Shown here: positions 49,101 through 61,100 of the stretch, piece after piece
How positions within the stretch are numbered: position 1 is the first letter of the stretch
How the letters are laid out: the number at the start of each line of letters is the position of its first letter
DNA from: Parelaphostrongylus tenuis
Lineage: Eukaryota; Nematoda; Chromadorea; Rhabditida; Metastrongylidae
DNA length: 64,000 nucleotides
Reading direction: 5' to 3'
NCBI GenBank assembly: GCA_019055375.1
Contig: JAHQIW010004330.1
Span: 1 to 64,000, forward strand
Notes under the pieces: model-generated
Databases searched by the model: none
What the model was told of the DNA's origin: nothing
Seen by the model: only the letters and a program-made list of their open reading frames with translations
Program-made: the position numbers and the translations under genes

Positions 49101-52100
49101 CTTTCCCTTCTTTAGTTATTTCTAGAAGAGATTCACAGTGCAAAGATGGTCGCTCTTAGAGTCATTAATAGCTTTCGAAGTTCATCAAGTGACGAGGAAT
49201 GGAAAGTGACGTCTCGTCTCGGTCAATCTCGTTTTTCTTACCAACCATTGAAGCCACAGCGATACATTGGAGATTTAGAAACATAATAATAATAGCACTG
49301 CCTTACTTCTCATTAACCTAGATGCTTTTCTCTATAAGCTAGGAGAGAATTTATTGAAGTTCATGAAGCACCATAAACGGGTTAACGGACGTGTTTGTTC
49401 ACCACTCATTGCATTCTTTCATTACATTTCTGCTATTCACCTTTTACTTTATCTCTTTATACGAAATCTCTGCACAGAACAAATTTCATACGGTCGTTTT
49501 TTGTTGAATGGTGAGATTCATCATGTTCGTTGATGATCGGCGTAGGTTGTCGTTGTGTAATCGGATCAGTGCAATTATTCAAGGTTTAGGGCATGTATGT
49601 CGTTTCGCTTTATACTAGCGATAGCAAGATGTAGGGGACATATAATTACGTACGAAACCATATCGTTTTTTAAATAAATCGCTAGGATCTTATTTTGAAA
49701 ACAGTGTTTATAAAAAAGAAGGAAAAAAATGACAAACAGATTGTTTTTCTTTATAATGATACTATATGTCCAAAGGTGATTTTCATAAACATGATATGGT
49801 TTAGTTTGGGCGGAATTGCCAATCAGGACACGGATGGTAAAACCTCAGATGATGTGGAGTTTCTTCGACGCTTGATTATGTTGCTCGGATCGGGTCACTA
49901 CAGTAGTCAGGCAGCTACATTGCAGCTTCTTCTCTCAGGTTTGACATTTTCCATGACTTTTGTGGAGTAGTGATACATTTAAGACTCGCTGAAGACGTGC
50001 TAGATATTTTGATGAGTTTAGAAGGGTTGTTATCGCGTTTTTATGCAGTCATTATTGTCATGTAGTATATTTTTTACGTGTCTGAAAGAAAGTTTGAATT
50101 CGACGAGACTCACTGATAAATTTCTTCCATTCAATGGAACGCTTTATTTCTTTACTTTTTTTTATCTTGATGTAGTTATGAAGTTTTATTTTAACGAATT
50201 AAAGTTTGAGATGATTTGTTACGCGGAGCGCAAGGATTGTCTGATTTCTTTTGAGAATTAATGAGAAAAGGTGACAAATCCATTTCTTTCTCTAGAAATG
50301 AGGTCAAAATGTAAAGAAGACATCAAATTTGGAGAGAGCGGAATATTAATGATTTTTTTGCCCCACTCGTCCTCACAATTTACTGTGGGGTTCCCCAAGC
50401 ACTTCTTGCATCGGATTTGTTACCTCGCATTCGTCCTCCACAAAAATCATCGAACATTTCACGTGTCGCTTGAGCTACTAGTTGAGGATTTCGTATTCTT
50501 TGACAATTTCGTGGGATGCTGGCTGAGACGGTTCTCCTCGCAGTCTTGGAGGTAGCCGTGCTAAGGCAATTCTTGACGTTCAGCTAATTGGTTTCAAAAA
50601 GACGTTAAGGATAAAGATCGAACCAGCACCTTGTTTATCACCTTGCAACTCTGGTACACTGCATTACTAACTAGTGCGCTACTTCGGAGTCTCAATAATA
50701 ATAATAATAGTGGTAGTCTTAGTTTAAGTTGTAATGGTGAATGATGGTCTAATAATAGTAGCAATAATAATAACAATTGATAGTGTTCCATACATACCTA
50801 AGAGAATTGAGTAGTGAACAAAAATACCATCTCAGACGGGAGTCGAACCCGCGTTTCGTCTATACCGAGTACGCGTGCTTCTCTTAGGTATGTATGAAAC
50901 ATTGTAACACTGCGAAAAATGCAGTAAAACACTATAGTATTTCGAGTATCACCTATCACAATGGCTGTCAGCTGAACTGGATTTGTAAAGCGAAATCATA
51001 TACCCGACCAAACTTGTTAAAGGTTGTTGGCGCAACTGTGCCTCGGTGGTGTAATGATAGAGCACACGTCCTCGGTATGGACGAAACCCAGGTTCAATTC
51101 CAGCCCGAGGCGGATTTTTGCTCACCCCCCAGTTCTCTTAGGTATATACGAAACATCATAACATGCGAAAAAGGCAGCAAAAATACCAGAAATTTGGAGG
51201 ATCAATAGTGTGTTAATGATAACACATGGACCCCAGATTTTGTGAATGACGTTAAAGGTGGAAAAATTGAATAGTTCATAAACATGCTTGATATTAAATA
51301 TGGTAGCAATTCTTCTATGAACGTAGAGCAAAACACTGTCTTCTTTTCTTGCCGGCACTGAACTGATATTTCCGTCGACACAATTGGGATATACCCAATG
51401 ATAAAGAGTGATGTGCAAAAACATCTGCGTCAGGCGTCCGCGCCCAGAGATAGAGTGAAATATGGGTTCGAATCCCAACCAACGCAAATGTTTTTGCACA
51501 TCACTCTGTATCATTGGGTATATTATAAGATCGTAGCACCGCTAAAGGCAGTCAAATAAAAAGCATTCTGATTGGTTAACAATTGGAACAGATGTGAACA
51601 GAGAGAACTTCAATACACTTTTTCCTTTGATGTCATTAGGCTTAATTTTCGATAGAATAGTTATCGTTTTGATAACCACAGCGAAGTTACAAAGTAATGT
51701 ATTGTCTATATTCGTTCTTTGGGACACCTTAAACATCAACTTTTACGGGACCAAGTGTACCAAAATTGGTACACTGGCCTTTTCGTAATCCTTCGTCAGA
51801 TATATATTTGTCAATAGAATTTTAGTAGTCTCCCGATAACTGAAAAATCAATAGTGACTCTTACATTAGGTTTGTTGCACAGTATCATTTTGATAAAGTT
51901 TTCATCGTGCCTACTGTTTTTATTGTTTCCTTTACTTTTGAGAGATACAAATGCATCAGTGGGAACGTAGATGAGATCGTGTAGTATCAGAATTATGCGA
52001 GAAAAAATAACGTCTTTCCCGTGAGGTCCTGGGATGGACTTCTGTGGTCCAACTCAGTTTTCATCGTAGAAGCCTCTGACTATTGCGAGTAGACTGCGTA

Positions 52101-55100
52101 AAGATTTCTCCTTTTTGGAAATTTTTACTTCTGGAAGTTCTTTTTTGTGAACGAAGAAGAAGTGACTCGTAAATATGTCTTGTCGCTAAACTCACGAAAA
52201 ATACATATGAAACAAATAGTGTTACAGATGAACACATTCGAATTAATGAGCTTATTGGTATTTATAAATTGCAAGGATGTATCTTACACTCTTGGGACCA
52301 CTTGTGCTGCTTTCATACACAACTATATAGAGGCTTTTTTTGCGGGACACAGACTTTTTACTAGGTTTTCAAAAGTCTTTCGAGTTTCAGCACTCTGCTC
52401 TGTTTTTTAAAATGCCTTCTTAATGCGCTGTAGCAGCAAAAAGAAAATTACGCTTCACTTTCGGAGTTCAATGTTTGTTTGCTCAGCGTCAGTGCTTGGC
52501 TTCTAACTAAACTAGTAATCATTCGATAGGTTCAAAAATAGCAATTTTGATGGCAAATTTGCTTTTCAAAATGTTTTTGTAGTGAGCTATAGCAACGGAA
52601 AGAAGTCTATTCTTCGCAATTTCAGTGCTCATAGCTTGAAAGTCACAATTAACTTATTGGTACTTTCATAGTAAAGTCTATATTGTTAGAGACACTTTTT
52701 CGTCAAAAGATGGAGGATCGCGCAGGAAACTTATATGGAGGTATATTGCGTAAAAATAACACTCAGATGTTTCAAAGATTTCCTTTTCAAAGGGAAAATA
52801 GTCTATTTACGAGAGGAACATATCTAAAAATGTTGAGTGATGGCAAAATCTTGAACGTCGAGTGGAATTCGAACCTCTCATTCACCTTTTCCGAAAGCGC
52901 GTTTTAACCATTGCAATGCTGGCTCTTTTTCTCCATCACTTTTTCTAGAAATATTGTACTTTTAACACTTACTGTACATTTCTGTTTTCTATATTGTGAG
53001 AATATAACTCGAAAACACATATGCTTCATAGGACTACTAAAGGAAACTTATATGGAGAAGTTTTTAGAATGTAACTTGTGTTAGCGTGAGAACAGCGCGC
53101 ATTCATTATTGTGGAGAGTACTTCGGAAAAAATGCATATTTTTGATCCAAGTCTTACATGTCAGTGTTGTTGTAAACTCGTACCCTGATATTCAACTGAT
53201 TACCAACTTAAGATATGTAGTTGATGCTCTAACTTACAACCAACTCTTGAACATCGGTCATGCATAAATCGTAGAAGTCGACTGGCTCCTTGTATATGAG
53301 CATTATGTCGCCTAACACCTGCTCGCTGATCATCAGTGGTTTGGGTTTTGAGCAATAACACATTCCTTGAGCACTCGCCAGATACTCTTCATTACCCAAC
53401 TAAGTCGTTGCCCATCGTCTTTGAGTAACTCTTGCCAAAGTCAGAATCTGTGGCGTATGCATTATTTAGACATATGGCATCCTCTTCGTCATTAACCTCC
53501 TCTCGTCGGTAATTTCCAGCAGCCATTGAGCAGGATTTTGAAAGTATTCGTACGGGGGCACGGCAAAATCTTTCGGTCAAACCATTCGTTTAGGCATACC
53601 TATTCTCACAGTTTTACTATTAGCATTTTCACAATAGTCTGTAAAGATTGAATCCTTTCTGAAAAAGACATCATGATATAAGTTGGAGGATATCTAAAAA
53701 AGATGGTGGCTCAGAAGTTATCTCGTGTACTGATAAACTTCCAACACCACGTGACCTGGTGACACTGTAGTAATTTGGAGAGGTGCGAAATGATCGATGT
53801 ACAGGAAATTACTCTGAGTATATGGAGCACGCAAAATTAGTGCGGATGTCCAGTGACAGAGCTCAACACGATAAATATTGTCCGTAGCACTCAATATATG
53901 GTGAATAAGAGTATCTAAGTCGAAAGAACGATAGAATGAATTCTGTTCTATCATTCGATTTCGTTTCAAACTCCTAAATTACACTAGCATTTGAGAACTT
54001 GTGGGAATTAGTGATAAACTGGCATTTCATGCACAATGCAGGATCATTTTTCACAAGCTACTAGTTGATTGTGCCTGATAGTTATTTTTGAACTCTGCAT
54101 GTGGTCTGTTATACACTTATACAGTGCAGTAATACGCGTGTTTCGGCTTTGCAGCCTCGTCAGTTGCACAGTGCCTCTTCGTTAAGTCAGTTCCTCAAGA
54201 ATCTACCCCATACATGAACGAGTCGATGACGAACGTTTTACACGTGCCGATAAGTGATAAAGTTACGCGAACGGGTAGTGTTATACATACGATTACTGTT
54301 GGCTGGTAATCGTGAAATACCATACCTTTCATTTTAAGTGTTTTTTTGACCACGCTCAAAAATCAATTTCGTCTTACAATTATGTCACTTATCAGCGCGT
54401 GTAAAACGCTTATCGTCGACTCCTCTATATGAAGGGGTTCCTACCCAGGAGGTATTGGCTCAGACGAAAGGCACCGCGTAACTACCGACGCTGCGCATGT
54501 ATTGCATTGTGTAAGTGCCCTCAACAGACCACATGCATGGCTCTCAAGAAACTATCAAGCATATCGAAATTTGAACGTGGTTTCAAAAAAAACACTCAAA
54601 ACGGAAGGTATTCGTCGATTTATAATTTTAATTCACTAAGATGACTGCGAAATGTTTTGTAAAATAGAGGGATCCATAACCAAGGAGTTTATGTACTGAT
54701 ATCCCATTTAGTGAGAGTTTTACATGCACTAAAAACTTGGAATTGTGCATAGAAAAGCACGGAACATCAAAATAAAACGGGAAAAATGAAAATTTTTGAA
54801 AAGAAAGAAAAAATCCAAGTTAAATTACGGAAACTGTTAGTTTCTTTGCTAATCGCGTTGCGCGCAGCGATTTCAAGTGCGGTCCCTGAAGAATAGATAA
54901 AGTTCTTCGTCAACCTGTTTTTTCATACAGCGCAACAGTCAATTGCGAACTTCCCCAGGTATAGGTGAAACACTAGTTCAACACCTATCTGAGACCGAAG
55001 GTTTTGTATATCGCTCAACATAATTGCACTTAATGGCTTCCAATGTGACAAGATGCTTAATTCAATAATTATCCGTTTTTTTCAAGCCAATCCTGCGCTG

Positions 55101-58100
55101 AACGTCTCCACATCTCCGCTTTTCACTAACCGTGACCGTTCCACAGCACCTGCACAATTTCCTTTCTCTGAAGATACTAAGAATCAGGCGCCACCCTGTG
55201 AGTGTTTAGAAATTTTATAAATTATACAAAGGGGATATAGTAATTAAAAAAGTGTACAAGTGTTTTTTTTTACAGTGTTTACATCAGTTATGTCTAGCGG
55301 TCCAGTAAACGATTCTGGCACTTCGGGACTATCTTCGAAATCGGTCAGTGCCTATGTTAAACTGTATAGCAGGATGATTTAGCAAACTAAGCATAACTTT
55401 TGACATTCTCTAAGATAGAATTTGCTCGATATGTTCCATGAATTCTGCTTTGCCTTTTTTCCAAATTTTACTTTATATTTACAATACATCTATCATGAAT
55501 ATATCTGTTCATTATTACCAGAGTGCAAACAAGGGTGAAAAGATTAATCTTAACGTAGTAAGGTTCTGCAAGAAAGCCCCGATAATTGGTGGAATCCCGT
55601 CACCAGACCAATCAAGCCCTTTATAGCCAAATGCCAAGTGGAAAAATAATTTTTTTTGCGGAAGAAACAAGAAATCTTATATCTCATAATTATTGTTAGA
55701 GCCAACATGTCATGTGGTCTTTTTTGGGCAGCTTATAGAGCCCGATGCACGTGTTTCGCCATAGACAGCCTCATCAGTTGGGCAGTACCCTTCTTAGCCA
55801 ATCCTCTCGGGGGTGCCTACATTCCCTTATAGAGAGCAGGCGGCGACAAACGATTTACACTGCCGTCAAGTGATCACTAGGTCGGCAGTTTCTACACTCG
55901 ACTGTTCTTATCTGGTATTTTGAAATATTATACCGTTCGTTTCGAGTGTTTTCTTAAGACTACGCTCAGATTTCAATATATCTTGTAAGTGTACAATGCT
56001 GTCGATTTAGTGATTCGTTTCACTTGACAGCAGTGGAAATCGTTTGCCTGCTTTCTAGAGGGTAATGTAAAGGCCCCGAGAGGATTGTTAAGGGGAAGGG
56101 TACTGTCCGACTGAAGAGGCCTATCAAGGCCGAAACACGTGTTTCTGGCTTTATAAGTTGCCCATAAAAGGCAACATGACATGTTGGCTTAAATAATAAT
56201 TATGACATGTATTGAAATTTGAGCGTGGTCTTATGAAAACACTCGAAACGAATGGCGAAAAAAATCTTATGTGTTTTAGTGACACTAGATCCTCTCTTAA
56301 TTCAAATTCCATCATTACTTATTGGATGTTTACCAAAATTTCTTTCATTCACTTCATTCTCTCACAAGTATCACCCTCAAAGGTGGTTCTTTTGCTTGTG
56401 GGATTGGTTGTGGTTTGACAAATTTGTCATTTGCTCGTTCAACACTCTTGAATATGACTTTTCTCAGAGTCACCGAGCTAGAGCGTTTTGAGGTCTTTAA
56501 CAGTGGCACTCGCCAATCTTAGTGGAATGGTGGAAGTTTTCTTAGGCAAGCCTGCTCAAAATTAGGCAACTCTACTAGCTTGGAGGGATTGATTGGCCCA
56601 TGGCGAGGTCGAACCAGTGATCATATGCGTTGAAATGAACAAATGTGCACTTTGAATGTAACTCCCCTGTATGGACAAATTTAAATATGGTTCTCAGTGA
56701 AGTTTATACTGGTAATGTAACTCGAATTGGTCTAGATAATCTGTAGGGATTCATCAGCATCGTGAACTTGATCAGTTGTCTTCCACATAGTATGCGTGAA
56801 CGGTAGAACTATCTGAAGTTATTGCATTAAATACGTGAAGAAGCAGCTAGTAATAATCGCACAAAATTGCACTTTTTCATTGGAAAACAGAAATGTATTC
56901 AAAAGTCGTCAAAAAAAATTTTGTTACACTTTCAGTGTCCACTGAAAGTGAGCCGGAGTAAAGTCGACTATTCGTCGGAGAATTCTTCCTCTGAAACATA
57001 TTCCATGCTATCCAGTTTCCTATCGAAATTAGCTGCTGAACACGGGAACAATACTGACAAGAGAGTCGCTGGGACAAAAGACGGTGGATCTCATAGCACT
57101 ATTGGCTGTAAGGAAACGATTCCACCATCTTCTCTAGAATCGACGCTTATATCACCTTCATTTACATCTGACCGAGTTGTCGTCGTGCTTCCGGAAAACG
57201 CTATGGAGATGACACCAGATCACAGCGCTGTACTCCTTAGTACTGATAACGAACAAGTAGGTGTGCGCATACGACCACCAAATGAGATGCTTTCGAAGCA
57301 AGTAGACGGGAAAAACGGTCTTCTAAATCCACTGTTTGCGGCGCGGCCTGTGAGTCAGTGGAATCAGGCTGATGTTAGCGGCATGCTCAGCTCGTCCGTC
57401 TTTCGAGCATTTCCTCGGATGTCATTCCGACCACCAATCAAGCGCAAACTTTTTGACGATTTCTCTGTAAGTCCATTCTCTTTGTGTTAGAAGCACATTC
57501 AACTTTCAATTTGTTGAGTATGAAAACTTGTTTACATGAAGCCCTTGTTATTGGCATACGTATATAATAATAATTCCGCATCCAAGCCTTTTTGCTTTTT
57601 AAAACTTGACATGGCTTTGCAGAATTCTAATTATCGTCAAGTTATTAGTCCATATTGAGGATTGTTCAGGCTTCTACCTCGACTGTACAAAATTCAAGAC
57701 CAGAAATTGACGATCTAGAAGGTTTCGCACAGCATTTTAAAAAGCAACGCATCAAACTAGGTAAGCGACTAATGAATTCTCCCCTTTTTGTTTCATAGAC
57801 TGATAGATCTGAGTATTTGTTAAGGTTATACACAAGGCGATGTTGGTCTTGCCCTTGGCCGCAAATATGGCACCGACTTCTCACAAACTACTATTTCTCG
57901 CTTTGAGGTTGGTTTAGAACTTTTTCAGTCTTGAAAAGTCTTTGAAAGCCTTGTCATACTTCCAGGCAATGAATCTGTCCTTCAAAAACATGTGCAAACT
58001 TCGTCCACTTTTGAAGGAATGGTTAGAAGGACAGGAAGCAGCAGTAGCTAGCGGAGCTAATGTTGAGGAATTGCGAAGCATCGAATTTTCAAAGGTGCCA

Positions 58101-61100
58101 GGATTTTGGAAACGTTTGGGTTTTTATATGTTAGAGGACAACAAATGAGTATTCGACCCCATTTGGTTGACATGAACTTATTAGAAGACTGTTTGTGATG
58201 GAAAGCATAAATCTCTGGTTAGAGTGTTCTGTAGCCTGTTTTTCGAAACAACTTTTTATAATGCCATTCAAATTCAAAATAAAATTATCTTCTACATCTG
58301 CCGAGCGATTCAACTGTCACTTTGCTGGAAGCCACGAAAATCATAGTGGATAAAAATATCGCACTTCACATGTGACCCGCTGAAGCGCCACTAAATCGCT
58401 GGCCGTGTTGTAATCGCGATATCCAGATCAGGCCTCGCCTCTCACCTTGTGGATTAGCCAAAAAGCACATGCTCGCGTATGTGAATCGGTCTCATTCTCC
58501 TTGGTGCAGTGAAAAGAAGCGGTCGTTCCAGAAAATAAGCATAGCGTTGGATTCGTTGAGTCCTGCGCTATCAAATAATTATTAATAGTTTGAAAAAAAG
58601 CTCTGTTTTGCGATGAAAACGCGTTTGTGAAACACAGACGTTTTGCTTTGGCTTAAGCGTTGTAAAGGAGTCTTTCCGAAAACCGGCCACGCAGCGCAAA
58701 TACCGTCGAATATTCAGTATTGGCCGTCTAACATACAAGTTCCAATATCAGGTATTGCAATAAATGTCTCTCTGAATTTCACTCGATGTGGTTAAACATT
58801 ACAATATCTTTGTTACACGAGTGCCTTCTGAGTATTATGATAATCACTTCTATTCTAAGTGGTGATATTAGTCTATCTACCCCAAATCCACGATGCCCAT
58901 AAGCCAATGCTAAGTCAGCTTTTATGTTCGGTGGGTCATCCACTGCAGTTCTATGATTTTCTTATATATTCATTGATGGCTGGATTTTTCAACAACCAGT
59001 ATAGTATAAGAATATTAGAGATATCGCGATTATCCTCCAAGCAAACACTGATTTTTTTTAGGACAAAGTGGAGGATTGTGTGAATGAGCTGCCTATTCAT
59101 AGGCCTACAAGTATTGAGCCGCTAATGAAAAGACGCCGAAAACGCACAAATCTCGACCTCTCACAGGTTACTTATCATCATATGTTGCGTTTTTGCATTT
59201 ACTACTTGGCAATTGCTTATCGTAAAGAGTGAATTCGTAATTTGTTTACTGGACGCATATTTGATTCTTTGGCAGAATAAATACAGTTGTACTTTTTGTT
59301 ATCACGCAGAGATTCTTAAAGGAGAATTTTCTCCGGCCAACGACTTTCCATTGAATTCAGAATTTGGATTTCAATAAAATAATGAAATAGATTTGTATTT
59401 TACACACGCGTATTTCTTGCAGGACAGAGCACGTTCCATAGACTTTAGTAATCTTCCATAGCGTAAGTTACGGTGATGCAAACACAATGCTTGTTATTTG
59501 CAATGTTTTACTTCTCAGAAAACAAGCAGTCTTAGTTTTACTGCTCCACTGCAATGTAGCAGGGGAAATAAAATTGAGCTTCAAACACGCTGCTGTCAGC
59601 TAAGTGTGTGAGTGGTAGAGGATGGACAGCGGGATTCACACGTGGGGTGCGCTTTTTGTTACTGAGTTTAGTATTTTCTCCGCTTTGACAGAAATCCAGA
59701 TAAAATATATGACACTGCTACTCGAAAATTTCCTCTACACGTGCTTCTCGTGCTTAAGCTTAGGCTTAGGAGCAAATTTATTGTACAATATAAAATGAAA
59801 GTGGGAAGACTAAGCCTAGGAAACGGTGGAACAAAGTATGTTCTACAAGGCCATTACAAAAATCTAGAAATCTCTACGAAACGGAGAAAAAAACTTCCAA
59901 ACAAGTAACGAAGATTTGCGCATTAGCACGCGACGCGTAAGAATACACTTTTAACATCAAGAGCATAATAGCGTTGTAAAAAGGCATTTTCATAAAATTG
60001 TACTCTTGAAATCTCTTAGATTTTCCCTATCGAACGAATTTTAGTAGTCCAAAGGAAGAGCTCTATCCTGCAATAATACACGTGATAGCGCTCGATAACG
60101 CGCAATGCGTGTGAAACACAATTTTATTTTCCTTGATACGGCTATGTACGCGGTCTTTATAAAGAATAAGTGCATTTTTGAACTTTCTGAGATTTATTCT
60201 ACTTAACAGTTGGTTAAATTTCAGGAGAAGAGCTTTGGCCAGCGAAACATTAGCGCGATAATGCGCGACGCGTCTAACATATAGTTTTATTTATTGGGGG
60301 GCTGTAAAGAAGCCTTTTTGAAGTTTTCGAAAGGTTACTCATAGTTCAATGCTAAGTCTTTGTCCAGCAAAAGAGCTTCCTTGAAAAATCCCTGCCCGAT
60401 AAGGTGAAAGTACCAATACGAAATGAGCTGCTATCGGCGATTATGTTTTATTATTTCAGCGTAAATCTCTAGACAATTTTTTTCTTGCAAATCCTCGACC
60501 AGGACATGAAGAAATGGTGAGAATAGCGAACGCACTTGATTTGGAAAGAGATGTACGTCGTTTTTTTTTGCATTGTTTGAAATTTTTGGGTAATTATGGA
60601 CATTCTTCTTTTGAGCTTTTGTCAAGTTACATAAGTAAGAACTCTGAAAATTTCTAGAAAGAGTGTATTCTTGAAAAGAACTGATTGTTTTTTTTTGTGG
60701 AGCTTTTTCCATACTTGCATATTCTCAATTAGAATTCTATGAGTAGCACGTGTAGCGCAGTCATTTGATGCCTTGTAGTATAGACGCGGTCATTCGATAG
60801 ATATCCGCGTCAAGTAAACTAAACTCGTGTAGTCTGACAATGTATTTTGAGGCTTTCATAAGGTCTGCCATGGGCACTCATATAGGGCAATACACGTGTT
60901 TCGACTTCCACCCTCGTCATTTGCACGGGGCTCTTTCATTTATACAGTTCCTCGGAGGTCTGTCTCTACATAGAGGGTCGACAAATTAGTCACACTCGAA
61001 ATTTTGAAAGAACGCCACCGTGATTGTTTCATCGTACGTATGGTGTGGAAAGTTCATCGTTGATTCCATTATGTAGGAGTAGATCGCCGAGGAACTGACT

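Noticed and set aside
51041..51114. Functional tRNA-Thr(GGT) gene
   Set aside because: The acceptor and anticodon stems pair, but the T stem is mispaired at two positions and the unit is part of a repeated inverted element.
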